From JAJYQH01 sp036261615 (GTDB taxonomy: Bacteria; Actinomycetota; Actinomycetes; Propionibacteriales; Propionibacteriaceae): a stretch of 64,000 nucleotides of DNA. A program made the translations under genes and the position numbers. The DNA lies in contig DATAKK010000068.1 of the NCBI GenBank assembly GCA_036261615.1, positions 1 through 64,000 on the forward strand, written 5' to 3'. Below, one piece after another: positions 53,121-63,600 of the stretch. A model generated the notes under the pieces. That model ran no database searches and was not told where the DNA came from. It saw nothing but the letters and a program-made list of their open reading frames with translations. Each line of letters opens with the position of its first letter. The first letter of the stretch is position 1.

Positions 53121-54761
53121 TCAGTCGGCGGCTGGGGCACCCGCTCCGTCGTGACCCGAGGAGCGGCCGCGGCTGCGCCGGCGGCGACGCGGAGCGCCGG
53201 CGGCTGCGGTCGCGGTGTCGCCCGTGGTCTCCGGGGCGTCCTTCTGGCTCTCGGTGGTCTCGGCGACCACCTCGCCGTTGCGCCGGCGACGACGCACCCG
53301 GTCGCTGGGACGCCGCTCCTCGCGCGGGCGCTCGACGCCCTCCTCCTGGTGGCCGCCGGCGTCCCTCGACCCCTTGCGGTCGCGATGTCCGCCGCGGTCG
53401 CCCCGGTCGCCGCGGCGCTTGCCGTGGCCCTCGTCGAGGAAGTCGCCGTCGTGGGAGTGGCGCCGCTTCGGCTCCGCGCCGGGCAGCCGGCCGCGGGTGC
53501 CCTCGGGGATCTGCAGGTCGGTGAGCAGGTTCGGCGAGGTGGAGTAGGTCTCGGGCGGGTTGTCGAACGGCAGGTCGAGGGCCTTGTTGATCACCTTCCA
53601 GCGGGTGACGTCGCTCCAGTCGACGAGCGTGACCGCGATCCCCTTCGCCCCGGCCCGCCCCGTGCGGCCGATGCGGTGGACGTAGGTCTTCTCGTCGTCG
53701 GGGCACTCGTAGTTGATGACGTGGGTGACACCGGTGACGTCGATGCCCCGGGCGGCCACATCGGTCGCCACGAGCACCTTCACCTTGTCCTCCCGGAAGC
53801 GGGTGAGGGCCTTCTCCCGCGCCGCCTGGGTGAGGTCGCCGTGGATGGAGGTGGCCGCGAAACCGCGGTCCTCGAGCTCGTCGGACAGCCGCTGGGCGGC
53901 CCGCTTCGTGCGGGTGAAGATCATCACCTTGCCGACATCGGTGGCCTGGAGCAGCTTGCCGATGATCTCGGGCTTGTCGAGGTCGTGAGCCTGGTAGATG
54001 AACTGGGTGGTGTCGGGCACCGTGGCGCGCGCGTCGTGCCCCTCGGCCCGCACGTTGACCGGCTGGTTGAGGTGCATCCGGGCCAGCGCGACGATGGCCG
54101 ACGGCATCGTCGCCGAGAACAGCAGGGTCTGGCGGTCGGACGGCGTCCGGGCGATGAGCTTCTCGACGTCGGGCAGGAACCCGAGGTCGAGCATCTCGTC
54201 GGCCTCGTCGAGCACGAGCACCCGCACGTGGGACAGGTCGAGGGCGCGGCGGTTCGCGATGTCGAGCAGCCGGCCGGGTGTTCCGACGACGACGTCGACG
54301 CCGCGCTCGAGCGCCTCGAGCTGCGGCTCGTAGCCCACGCCGCCGTACACGGTGAGGACCCTGGCCTTGCGGATGGACGAGGCCACCTCGAGGTCGCGGG
54401 AGACCTGGAGCGCCAGCTCACGGGTCGGGGTCATGACCAGCGCCTGCGGTTTGCCGGGGTGGGCCAGCCGGTCGTAGCCCGGGTCTCCGGGGACGACGAC
54501 GCGCTGGAGCAGGGAGATGCCGAAGGCCAGCGTCTTTCCGGTGCCGGTGCGCGCCTGCCCGACCATGTCGGTGCCGAGGATGGCGATCGGGATGGCGAGC
54601 GACTGGATGGGGAACGGGTGGGTGATGCCCTCAGCGGCGAGGGCCTGCTGGATCTCGGGGATGACGCCGAGGTCGTCGAAGGTCTGGCGGACGTCGGCGG
54701 TGGGCCGGTCGTCGGCGGCGTCGGTGCTGAGCGGGTTGGTCGTGGTGTCGTGTTCGGTCAA
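53121..54761 (-). CDS. DEAD-box RNA helicase
   Basis: A protein of about 546 residues. The Q motif region TFDDLGVIPEIQQALAAEG, Walker A ARTGTGKT, PTRELA, GTPGR, DEAD, SAT, ARGID and HRIGRTGR are all visible. A C-terminal tail is rich in Arg, Gly and Asp (RRGDRGDRGGHRDRKG) and should bind RNA. Family members remodel ribosomes and mRNAs in the cold. Start TTG 54761 (LTEHDTTT) is tentative; the frame is open to a TTG at 54800. TAGACT on the minus strand (54943-54938) would give a leader of about 170 nt. Confidence 0.93.
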   Translation of the reverse strand: MTEHDTTTNPLSTDAADDRPTADVRQTFDDLGVIPEIQQALAAEGITHPFPIQSLAIPIAILGTDMVGQARTGTGKTLAFGISLLQRVVVPGDPGYDRLAHPGKPQALVMTPTRELALQVSRDLEVASSIRKARVLTVYGGVGYEPQLEALERGVDVVVGTPGRLLDIANRRALDLSHVRVLVLDEADEMLDLGFLPDVEKLIARTPSDRQTLLFSATMPSAIVALARMHLNQPVNVRAEGHDARATVPDTTQFIYQAHDLDKPEIIGKLLQATDVGKVMIFTRTKRAAQRLSDELEDRGFAATSIHGDLTQAAREKALTRFREDKVKVLVATDVAARGIDVTGVTHVINYECPDDEKTYVHRIGRTGRAGAKGIAVTLVDWSDVTRWKVINKALDLPFDNPPETYSTSPNLLTDLQIPEGTRGRLPGAEPKRRHSHDGDFLDEGHGKRRGDRGDRGGHRDRKGSRDAGGHQEEGVERPREERRPSDRVRRRRRNGEVVAETTESQKDAPETTGDTATAAAGAPRRRRRSRGRSSGHDGAGAPAAD

Positions 54762-54937
54762 GACCGAGTCCTGTCTGTTCCTTGCGGCTCGGGGCCGCAA
54801 CAGTGCGATGGCCGGCCTTGCTGCACCACGGATGGCGTGGGCTCAGCCTGCCCGGATGATCCGGCCGGGGGCCGGGAGTCTGGTGGGTGCCATCAGCGCG
54901 GGCCAAAGTGGCGCGCCGACCGGCAGACCGAGGAACA

Positions 54938-54943
54938 GTCTAG
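54938..54943 (-). promoter_or_regulatory. Possible -10 of the DEAD-box helicase gene
   Basis: TAGACT on the minus strand. The implied leader of about 170 nt is long for this window; nothing further was recognised in it. Confidence 0.35.
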
Positions 54944-54957
54944 CGGGAACGGAGGCG

Positions 54958-54998
54958 GCACCGCCCCGACCGGCCGGGAGGCCGGGTCGGGGCGGTGC
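54958..54998 (-). terminator. Hairpin after the DUF3107 gene
   Basis: GCACCGCCCCGACC, 13-nt loop, GGTCGGGGCGGTGC: a perfect 14-bp stem 25 nt beyond the DUF3107 stop, separating it from the helicase gene. Confidence 0.6.
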
Positions 54999-55022
54999 GA
55001 CGGGTGCGGTTCGGCGAACCGC

Positions 55023-55247
55023 TCAGAGCTGGCCGAAGCCGACCGGGCGGGCGTGCTCCTGGCCGAGGTCGAGGTAGCCGATGGTGCGTGCGGGCACGAT
55101 GAGCTTGCGGCCGCGCTCGTCGGTGAGGGTGAGTACGCCGTTGTCCTCGAGCGCCTTGGCGAAGTCGCGCTCGACGTCTTCGCCGGAGGCCTCCGCCTCG
55201 ATGGCCACTTCGCGGGCGATGTTCTGAATACCGATCTTGATCTCCAC
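55023..55247 (-). CDS. DUF3107 protein
   Basis: A 74-residue protein, VEIKIGIQNIAREVAIEAEAS at the start and VPARTIGYLDLGQEHARPVGFG at the end, matching DUF3107, a small actinobacterial family of unknown role. GTG 55247 is preferred to earlier starts in the same frame; TACGGT 7 nt upstream suits a leaderless mRNA. Confidence 0.85.
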   Translation of the reverse strand: MEIKIGIQNIAREVAIEAEASGEDVERDFAKALEDNGVLTLTDERGRKLIVPARTIGYLDLGQEHARPVGFGQL

Positions 55248-55323
55248 GTCCACCACCGTAGCCGCTGCATCTCGCCGGACGGGCACCCGGCCCGCACCGG
55301 CGATCAGCCCGCAGCGGAACGGG

Positions 55324-55755
55324 TCAGTGGACGCGGCGCAGCACCAGCTTGGTCCAGGCGCCCACGTACACGGCGTCGCCCGGCTCGAGCGGCACCGGAC
55401 CGCCGACCTGCACGGGCGGGAACGGGGCGCCGGACCGCTGCAGGTAGGTGCCGTTGACGGAGTTGAGGTCGCGCAACACCCAGTGGCCGCCGGTCCAGCT
55501 GAGGTCGGCGTGGCGTCGGGAGCAGCCCGTGTCGTCGTCGGCCTGCACGAGCGGATGCACGTCGCGGGTCGTCGAGTCGCGCCCGATGAGGACGTAGCCC
55601 TCCTCGAGCGGCACGGTGCGGGGAGGCTGCTGCACGGGCGGGGTGAGTGAGCTGTCCTGCTCGGCGAACCACTCGGGGGAGACGGAGACCTCCATCACCC
55701 AGGTGCCCTCGACGGGCTCGATGGGATCGGGGGCGGTGGTCGGGATGTCGGTCAT
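55324..55755 (-). CDS. FHA-domain protein
   Basis: A 143-residue protein. The FHA domain (about residues 60-135) has GRD, SRRHADLSW and LNSVNGTYLQ, keeping the phosphothreonine-binding Arg, Ser and Asn. It should read Thr-phosphorylated partners. ATG 55755 overlaps the stop of the phosphatase upstream (ATGA), so the pair is coupled. No Ser/Thr kinase is adjacent. Confidence 0.88.
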   Translation of the reverse strand: MTDIPTTAPDPIEPVEGTWVMEVSVSPEWFAEQDSSLTPPVQQPPRTVPLEEGYVLIGRDSTTRDVHPLVQADDDTGCSRRHADLSWTGGHWVLRDLNSVNGTYLQRSGAPFPPVQVGGPVPLEPGDAVYVGAWTKLVLRRVH

Positions 55756-56648
55756 GCGAGGGGCTCCCATCGGGCCAGGGCCACTGTCACGTTGTCACGT
55801 CCCCCTTGGGCGAGCGCCCAGTCGACCAGGCGTTGGGAGGCGTCCTCCGCGCTGGCGTCCGCGGTCGCGGTGCTGAGCAGCTGGGCGAGCGTCCGGGCGT
55901 CCGGGGCGTAGTTCCACAGGCCGTCGCTGCACAGGAGCAGCCAGCCCGGGCCGCCGGGCCGGAAGCCGAGCACGCGCGGGGTCACGTCCTCGGCGTTGGC
56001 GCCGAGCCAGCGGGTGATCGCGTGCGCGTTGACGCCCTGCTCGGCCTCCTCCGGCGTCATGCCGAGCTCGATGCGCGCCTGGGTCACGGAGTCGTCGATG
56101 GACAGGCGGAGCACCGCGCCGTCGTCGCCGAACCAGTAGGCGCGGGAGTCGCCGATGCTGGCCACGGTGATGACGTCGGTGGCGACGCCGGCGATGAGGG
56201 TGCACGAGCCGTGGGCCGCGGGGTCCTGGACGTTGCCGACGACGGCCGCGTTGGCCAAGGCGAAGGCGGCGGCGAGCACCTCCGCCTGCTCCTCGCTCGT
56301 GGCCTCCGGGTGCTCCGCGACGAACCCGCTGATGTGGTCGAGGGCGGCGGCGACGGCCCGGTCGGAGGCGAGGTCGGAGTCGAGGGTCGACGAGACGCCG
56401 TCGGCGATGATGAGGATCACCGGACGGCGACCCTCGCTGGGGACGAGCGCGATGCGGTAGGCGTCCTGATTGGTGCTGTGGCGGTGTCCGACGTCGCTCG
56501 CGGCGCCGACCGCCGCCCCGAGGTGGCCGCTGCTCCGCAGGGGGGTGGGATGGCGCTGGCCCGCGGAGCCGGGCCAGAGCACGTGGGTGGGTTCGAACGC
56601 GTCGTCGAGCCCCTCGGCCCGGGTGGATCCCGGCTGGTCAGTGGTCAC
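55752..56648 (-). CDS. PP2C-family Ser/Thr protein phosphatase
   Basis: A 298-residue PPM phosphatase. RHSTNQDAYRI, IADGVSSTL, GSCTLIAGV, ASIGDSRAYW, LLCSDGLWNYAPD and GGRDNVTVALAR cover the metal-binding acids. It has no membrane helix, unlike PstP, so is cytosolic. It is coupled to the FHA protein, a probable reader of the same phosphosites. Start GTG 56648 with AGGCAGG upstream. Confidence 0.9.
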   Translation of the reverse strand: MTTDQPGSTRAEGLDDAFEPTHVLWPGSAGQRHPTPLRSSGHLGAAVGAASDVGHRHSTNQDAYRIALVPSEGRRPVILIIADGVSSTLDSDLASDRAVAAALDHISGFVAEHPEATSEEQAEVLAAAFALANAAVVGNVQDPAAHGSCTLIAGVATDVITVASIGDSRAYWFGDDGAVLRLSIDDSVTQARIELGMTPEEAEQGVNAHAITRWLGANAEDVTPRVLGFRPGGPGWLLLCSDGLWNYAPDARTLAQLLSTATADASAEDASQRLVDWALAQGGRDNVTVALARWEPLA

Positions 56649-56760
56649 TGTGAACGCCTGCCTGATTGGGGGCTGTCTGGTCTACCCACCGATTCCACCA
56701 TGCCCTGCTGGCCAGGTCCACCGGACACCCCCGTGGGCGTGCAGGTGACCGGGACATGGA

Positions 56761-56795
56761 TCGAGCCCCGGGCATCAGGGGGACCCGGGGCTCGA
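56761..56795 (-). terminator. Cold-shock gene terminator hairpin
   Basis: TCGAGCCCCGGG, 11-nt loop, CCCGGGGCTCGA: a perfect 12-bp inverted repeat downstream of the cold-shock gene. A second hairpin, GCGCTCC/GGAGCGC (56801-56818), lies between it and the stop. Confidence 0.7.
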
Positions 56796-56836
56796 ACCGT
56801 GCGCTCCGGCGGGAGCGCCCGTGGTGTGGTGGAGTG

Positions 56837-57043
56837 TCAGAGGGCGACGACGTGGTCGGCCTGCTGACCCTTCTGTCCCTGGACGATGTCGAACTCGACC
56901 CGCTGGCCGTCCTCGAGCGTCCGGAACCCGTTCGACTCGATGGCGGTGTAGTGGACGAAGACATCGTCACCGTTGTCCCCGTCGACGGCGATGAAACCGT
57001 AGCCCTTTTCGGCATTGAACCACTTGACGGTTCCCTGTGCCAT
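56837..57043 (-). CDS. Cold-shock protein (CspA family)
   Basis: A 68-residue single cold-shock domain, AQGTVKWFNAEKGYGFI (RNP1) and DVFVHYTAI (RNP2). It binds single-stranded RNA/DNA and acts as an RNA chaperone. ATG 57043 follows AAGGAG. The gene diverges from adnA and ends in two hairpins. Confidence 0.96.
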   Translation of the reverse strand: MAQGTVKWFNAEKGYGFIAVDGDNGDDVFVHYTAIESNGFRTLEDGQRVEFDIVQGQKGQQADHVVAL

Positions 57044-57305
57044 GTGTGTTTCTCCTTGTACTGTGCGCGGGCCGCACCTCACGACCCGGATGTCCGTGAC
57101 GGCATCGGGCGGACGCCGGCGGGGCAACATCGGTCAGCTTTCCACAGCACTGCGCCCGATGGAAACGAAGCCGCAGTGCGATCACCCCATTGGCTGGTCG
57201 AGCGTCCAACCCGGCCCGGGTGGACCCGGGGGAGCCGGGGGAGGGGCGGCACGCGGGGTGGCCACGGTGTCGCGAACTGTCGGACGGGAATGGTTGCATG
57301 GCCTC

Positions 57306-60300
57306 ATGCAGGGCACCGTCACCGAGTCCGAGTCCGCTGGCGGCAGCCGGTTCGTCCTCGCGCCCGCCCCCGCCGCGTCCGCCGCCGGGCCGGTGGTGCT
57401 GGACGCCGACCAGCGACGGGTCGTCGACCATGCGGGGTCGGCCGTGGTGCTCGGGGGGCCCGGGAGCGGGAAGACGACCACGCTCGTCGAGTGGGTGAGT
57501 GCCCGGGCGGCCGCGGGCGGCCCGACGGCGGGGCTCGACCGGTTCCTCGTGCTCACCCACGGCCGAGCCGCGGCCCAGGCACTGCGCGCCCGGCTGGTGT
57601 CCCGGCTGGGCCGCACCCAGACCGGTGCCTCGGTGATGACGCTGCACGGGTTCAGCCATGCGCTGGTGCGCCGCTTCGGCCGCTCCGAGGCCGCCTCCGA
57701 GGTGCGGCTGCTCACCGCCCCCGAGCAGGACTTCCGCATCCGCGAGCTGCTCGAGGGCCACGACACGTCCGGCTGGCCGGGCGACCTGGCCGCAGCGGCC
57801 CGCACCCGGGGGCTGGCCGCACAGATGCGGGCCGCGCTGGCCCGCGCGCGGCAGCTCGGCATGGACCCCGCCGATCTCGAGCACCTGGCCGGGCAGACCG
57901 GCGTCCAGACGTGGCGGGCGGTGGCGGGGTTCTTCGAGGAGTACCTCGATGTCGTCGACGCCGAAGGCGTGCTCGACTACGCGGAGCTGATCCACCGTGC
58001 CCGGCTGCTGCTGCTCGATCCCGGCGTCCGGGCCTCGCTCGCCGCCGACTACGACGGCGTGGCGGTCGACGAGTTCGCCGAGAGCGACCCCAGCCAGTGG
58101 CGGCTGGTCGCCGACCTCGCCGGGATCGGGCTGTCGACCGTGGTGTTCGCCGACCCCAGCACCCAGGTGTTCGGATTCCGGGGCGCCGACCCCCGGGCCG
58201 TCCCCGGTCTCGGGGAGGCGCTCGACGCGGCCGGAGGCGACGGCGTCGCCCGCTTCGCCCTGTCGACCGACCACCGGCACGCCGACGAGGTCCGCCGCGC
58301 CGTCACCAGGGTGGGGCGGCGGTTGCCGAGCGGGCGGCAGGCCCCCGACCTCAGGCCCGCGGACGCCGTCCGGCCGGGCCTCGTGCGGGCGCTGGTGTTC
58401 GACTCCGCCGGGGCCGAGGCCGACCACATCGCCGACCTGCTGCGCACCGCCCGGCTCGACGACGGGCTCGAGTGGTCGCAGATGGCCGTGGTCTGCCGCA
58501 CCGCACGCGGCCAGCTCCCGGTGCTGGCGCGCACGCTCACCGCTGCCGGCGTCCCCGTCGAGGTGGCCGGCGACGACCTCGCGCTCTCCGACGAGCCGGC
58601 GGTGCGTCCCCTTCTGCTCGGGCTCGACCTCGCCGCGGCGATCGCCGCCGAGACCCCCGTGGAGGCCGACGCGATGCTGCGGTTCCTCCAGTCGCCCATC
58701 GCCGGGCTCGACAGCCTCGGCGTCCGCCGCCTGGGCCGAGCGCTGCGGCAGGCGGCACGCGGCGGCCCGGACGCCGCCACCCCCTCGGCCCAGCTGGTGA
58801 GCCGGCTCGCCCTCACGGCGACCGGCCGGGAGCCCGGCGGACCCGCCGACGAGGCCGTTCCCACCGGCGAGGGCGCTCCCGCCGACGACACCGTGGCCGC
58901 CGACGGGATCGGCCCCGTGCCCGCGGCGGCCGACCGGGCCGTCGCCGAGCGGGCGGGCCGGCTGCTGGCCGGCGTCGCGGGGGTGATCGCCTCGGGGGCG
59001 ACTCCCTCCGTCGCCCTGTGGGAGCTGTGGTCCGGATCGTCGTGGCCGGGGCGGCTTCAGGAGGCCGCGCTCGGCGGCGGCGACGGTGCGCGCCGGGCCC
59101 ATCGCGACCTCGACGCGGTGGTGGCGCTGTTCGACGTCGCCGCCCGTCAGGAGCAGTACGTGGGGCAGCGGGGCATCCGCTGGCTGCTGGCCGAGGTGTC
59201 CGGGCAGTCGATTCCCGCCGACACCGCCCGCGAGTCGCACGTGCGGCACCGCGGCGTCCGGCTGGTCACGGCCCACCGCACGAAGGGCCTCGAGTGGCCG
59301 CTGGTCATCGTCTGCGGGGTCCAGGAGGGCTCGTGGCCCACCCTGGGCCGGCGCTCGCGGCTCATCGACCCCGACCAGCTCGACCCCGCCGCCCTCACCG
59401 AGAGCGGGCTGCTCCCCGACCCGGGCAGCGTGGTGGCCGACGAGCGGCGCCTGTTCCTCACCGCGATCAGCAGGGCCCGCGACCGTCTGGTCGTCACCGC
59501 CGCGGCCGGCAGCGACGGCGAGGTCGACCATCCCTCGCGCTTTCTCTCCGAACTCGGCGTCCCGCTCGAGCCGATCCACGGGCGCCCCCGTCGTCCGACG
59601 ACCCTTGCCGGCCTGTCCGCCGAACTGCGCCGCACGGCGATCGACCCCGAAACGCCGCCGGCGCTCCGGGAGGCCGCCGCCGAGCGGCTCGCCCGGCTCG
59701 CCGACCTGCGCGACCGGTCCGGGCGGCGGGTGGCCCGCGGGGCCGATCCCGCCACCTGGTGGGGCATCCACGACACCACCCGCAACCGGCGTCCGGTCGT
59801 CGACCCCGACGGCCCGGTCGAGCTCAGCGGTTCCGCGCTCGAGGCGATCCTGCGCTGCCCGCGGCAGTGGTTCCTCGCCCGCAGGGCCAGGGCCGACGCG
59901 CCGAGCAGCAGCGCACAGAGCCTCGGCTCGCTCATCCACGCGCTGGTCCAGCACGCGGTCGACGAGAACCTCACCCTCGACACGCTGTCGCAGCGGCTCG
60001 ACGAGGTGTGGCGGCACGTCAGATTCGACGCCTCCTGGCTGGCGGCCAGCGAACGGATCGAGGCGGACGCCGCCCTCACCCGGTTCGCCGCGTGGCAGCA
60101 GCAGTACGGCGGCCGGCAGGTGCTGGGGGTCGAGGTGCCGTTCCGGCAGCAGATCGAGGTCGACGGACAGCCGGTCGTCCTCGTGGGCAGTGTCGACAGG
60201 CTGGAGGTCGACACCGCCGGCAGCCTCCGGATCATCGACTTCAAGACCGGACGCAGCGTCCCGACGGCGGCCGCGGCCGCGAGCTCCGACCAGATGGGCC

Positions 60301-60641
60301 TGTACCAGCTCGCGGCGACCGCGGGTGCCTTCGACGCCGTCGGCCCGTCCCGCGCCGTGGCCGGCGCCGACCTCGTCTACCTGAGACGCAACGACGGCCC
60401 CACCCCCTTCCCGAAGATCCTCAGCCAGCCCTCGCTCGACGACACCCCGCATCCCGGCGGCGGCGTCCCCGAGGGAGGGGATGGGGAGCGGCCGCCCCGG
60501 CCGACGTGGGTGCACGACCGGGTCGCCGAGGCGGTCGGCATCATCCGTGAGGAGCGCTTCAGCGCCGTGCGCAATGGGGGATGCCAGTTCTGCGCCTTCC
60601 GCATCGGCTGTCCCTCCCAGGGGGCGGAGCTGCTGCGATGA
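57306..60641 (+). CDS. adnA: AdnA-like UvrD/RecB-type helicase-nuclease subunit
   Basis: A 1111-residue protein. The N-terminal superfamily 1 motor has Walker A GGPGSGKTT (50-58). Motif II reads VDEFAESDPSQW instead of the usual DEYQDT, and motif V/VI-like TAHRTKGLEWPLV is present. A C-terminal RecB-like nuclease has IIDFKTG, and Cys residues in ILRCPRQWF and CQFCAFRIGCP look like a 4Fe-4S cluster. With AdnB it would resect double-strand breaks. ATG 57306 is preferred within a longer open frame. The stop overlaps the adnB start. Confidence 0.88.
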   Translation: MQGTVTESESAGGSRFVLAPAPAASAAGPVVLDADQRRVVDHAGSAVVLGGPGSGKTTTLVEWVSARAAAGGPTAGLDRFLVLTHGRAAAQALRARLVSRLGRTQTGASVMTLHGFSHALVRRFGRSEAASEVRLLTAPEQDFRIRELLEGHDTSGWPGDLAAAARTRGLAAQMRAALARARQLGMDPADLEHLAGQTGVQTWRAVAGFFEEYLDVVDAEGVLDYAELIHRARLLLLDPGVRASLAADYDGVAVDEFAESDPSQWRLVADLAGIGLSTVVFADPSTQVFGFRGADPRAVPGLGEALDAAGGDGVARFALSTDHRHADEVRRAVTRVGRRLPSGRQAPDLRPADAVRPGLVRALVFDSAGAEADHIADLLRTARLDDGLEWSQMAVVCRTARGQLPVLARTLTAAGVPVEVAGDDLALSDEPAVRPLLLGLDLAAAIAAETPVEADAMLRFLQSPIAGLDSLGVRRLGRALRQAARGGPDAATPSAQLVSRLALTATGREPGGPADEAVPTGEGAPADDTVAADGIGPVPAAADRAVAERAGRLLAGVAGVIASGATPSVALWELWSGSSWPGRLQEAALGGGDGARRAHRDLDAVVALFDVAARQEQYVGQRGIRWLLAEVSGQSIPADTARESHVRHRGVRLVTAHRTKGLEWPLVIVCGVQEGSWPTLGRRSRLIDPDQLDPAALTESGLLPDPGSVVADERRLFLTAISRARDRLVVTAAAGSDGEVDHPSRFLSELGVPLEPIHGRPRRPTTLAGLSAELRRTAIDPETPPALREAAAERLARLADLRDRSGRRVARGADPATWWGIHDTTRNRRPVVDPDGPVELSGSALEAILRCPRQWFLARRARADAPSSSAQSLGSLIHALVQHAVDENLTLDTLSQRLDEVWRHVRFDASWLAASERIEADAALTRFAAWQQQYGGRQVLGVEVPFRQQIEVDGQPVVLVGSVDRLEVDTAGSLRIIDFKTGRSVPTAAAAASSDQMGLYQLAATAGAFDAVGPSRAVAGADLVYLRRNDGPTPFPKILSQPSLDDTPHPGGGVPEGGDGERPPRPTWVHDRVAEAVGIIREERFSAVRNGGCQFCAFRIGCPSQGAELLR

Positions 60642-63600
60642 GCGTCCACCAGCTTCCCCTGCTGCGAACCACCGACGACCTCTGCGACGCCCTGGGCATC
60701 GGCTTCTCCGCCGAGCAGCTGGCCGCGATCACCGCGCCCCTCGAACCGGCGGTCATCATCGCCGGTGCCGGCTCGGGCAAGACCACGGTCATGGCGGCCC
60801 GGGTCGTCTGGCTGGTGGGCACGGGCCAGGTGACGCCGGGCGGCGTCCTCGGGCTCACCTTCACCCGCAAGGCGGCCGCGGAGCTGTCCCACCGCATCCG
60901 GCTGGCGCTCGACCGCGCGGGCGTCGTGCCGGCCGACGGCCCCGACGACAGCGGCGAGCAACTGGTCATGACCTACGACGCGTTCGCCGCCCGTCTCGTC
61001 GCCGATCACGGGCTGCGGCTCGCCGTCGAGACCGACCCGGTGATGATCACCGGCGCGGCCCGGTACCGCCTCGCCAGCCGGGTGGTCACCTCGGCGCCCG
61101 GCCCGTTCGAGCACCTGTCGCGGCTCCGCCCGGCCAGCGTCACCGACCGGTTGCTGCAGCTGGACGCCGAACTCACCGCGCACCTCGTCGACCATGACGC
61201 CCTCGCCGGCTTCACCGACTCCTTCCTCACCGACCTCGCCTCGGCCCCCCTCTATCGCGGCCGCCCCTACAAGGCGGTCGAGGAGGCCGCCGCGGCGGCC
61301 CGCGAGCGGCTCGAGGTGGTGGGGCTGGCGGCCCAGTACCAGCAGCTCAAGCGCCGGCTGGGGCTGGTGGAGTTCGCCGACCAGATGGCGGTCGCCGCCC
61401 GGCTGGTCCAGGAGATCCCACTCGTGTCCGCCGCCGTGCGAGCCCAGTTCCCCGTGGTGCTGCTCGACGAGTACCAGGACACGTCCTCGGCCCAGGCCCA
61501 GTTGCTGTCCGGGCTGTTCTCCGGCCCCGACCGCCAGCGGGGCCGAGGGCACGCGGTGACGGCGGTCGGCGATCCGTGGCAGGCGATCTACGGCTGGCGC
61601 GGCGCGGCCGCCAGCAACATCCTCGCCTTCGCCGACAGCTTCCCGCGCGCCGATGGCACCCCGGCCACCGGCTACACGCTGTCGATCAACCGCCGCTCCG
61701 GCCAGGAGGTGCTCGACGTCGCCAACCGGGTCGCGAGCAGCCTGTTCGACGACCCCGCCCTGGCGGCGCACTCGTCGCGGCACGTCCCCCTCGATCTGGC
61801 GGCCCCGCCCGGCACCCCGCCCGCGGAGGTGCACGGGGCGACGTTCGAGAGCTGGAGCGAGGAGGTCGACTGGGTCGCCGACCGCATCGTCGACGACCAC
61901 CGCAGCGGCCGGGCCCACCGGTGGCGCGACATCGCGGTGCTCGCCCGGCGCAACGCCGACATCGCCACCGTGCACGCGCACCTGGTCGATCGCGAGGTGC
62001 CCGTCGAGATCGTCGGCCTCGGGGGCCTGCTCCGGCTCCCCGAAATCGCCGACGTCGTCGACACGCTGCGGCTGGTCGACGACGTCACCGCCAACCCGTC
62101 GGTCGTGCGACTGCTCAGCGGGCCGCGGTGGCGGATCGGCCCCCGAGACCTCACCCTGCTCGGACGCCGGGCCGTCGAGCTCGCCGGCGACCGCCGCGAC
62201 CCGTCCCCGGGCGACCTCCATGCGGAGCTGCTCGGCCTGCTCGACGAGGTCGACGAGGCCGACATCGCCTGCCTCCTCGACGCCGTCGACGACCCGGGCG
62301 ACATCCCCCTCTCCCCGGAGGCCGCGGAGCGGCTCGAGGCGTTCGGGGCGGAGTTGCGGCGGCTGCGCACCCACGCCGGCGAGTCGGTGCTCGATCTCAC
62401 CCGCCGCGTCGTGAGCACCCTCGGGCTCGACATCGAGCTGGCCGCGGACACCCAGTTCGTCCGCACCGAGCGGCGGGCCCAGCTCGCCACCTTCCTCGAC
62501 GCCGTCGCGACCTACAGCGACGTCGACGGCGACGACTCGCTCGGCGGACTGCTCGCCTGGCTCGATGCCGAGCTCGACTACGGTGCCGGGCTCGACCAGG
62601 CGGTGCCCAGCGAGGACGACTCGGTGAAGTTGCTCACCGTGCACCGGGCCAAGGGCCTCGAATGGGACGTCGTGTATCTGCCGTCCCTGGTCGAGGGGGT
62701 GTTCCCGTCCGACCGGGTGAGCGGCAACTGGCTGAAGAACTCGGCGGTGGTGCCTGCCCCGCTGCGGGGCGACGCCGAGGCCGTGCCCCAGCTCGGCGAG
62801 GTGAGCAACGACGCGTTCAAGCGGTACGCCGACGAGCTCAAGGAGGCCGAGCGGCGCAGCGAGAACCGGCTCGCCTACGTCGCCATCACCCGGGCCCGGC
62901 GGCGGCTCGTCGGCACCGGCCACTACTGGCGTCCCGATGTCGTGCGCCCGCGCAGGCCCTCGCACTACCTGCAGCTCATCCTCGAGGAGGCCGACCGGCA
63001 GGGGTTGGTGCACGCGGTGGCCGAGCCACCGGCCGACGAGAACCCGGTCTACACGGCGGCGTCCGCCGTGGAATGGCCCCCGGCGCCCGACCCCGACCGC
63101 CGGCTGCGGTTGCAGGAGACCGCGGACGCCGTCGAGCGGGCCCGCCGGCGGGCCCGCGCCACCGGCAGCTACCAGCATCCCGACCCCGACCCGCTACCCC
63201 TCGACCTCGAGGCGCTCGTCGCGCAGTGGGACGCCGACCTGGCCGCCCTCGAGGGCCAGGCGCTGGTCGACGACGCCGCCGAGATCGAGGTGCCGATGCC
63301 CCGGGCGTTGTCGGCGTCCGCGCTCATGGCCGCCATCCGCGACCCCACGACCTTCGCCACCAGCCGGTTGCGGCCGATGCCTCGCCCGGTGTCCCCCCAG
63401 ACCAGCCTCGGCACCCGCTTCCACGAATGGGTCGAGCGCCGCTTCGCCGCGGCCGCGACGCTGACCGATCCGGCCGACCGCGGCGACGAGGACGACGGCG
63501 GCGGCGACACCCGGCTCGACCGGCTGGTGACGGCCTTCCTCGCGTCCCCGTTCGCCGACCGGGTGCCGCTGCGGGTCGAGCAGCCGTTCGTCCTCACCCT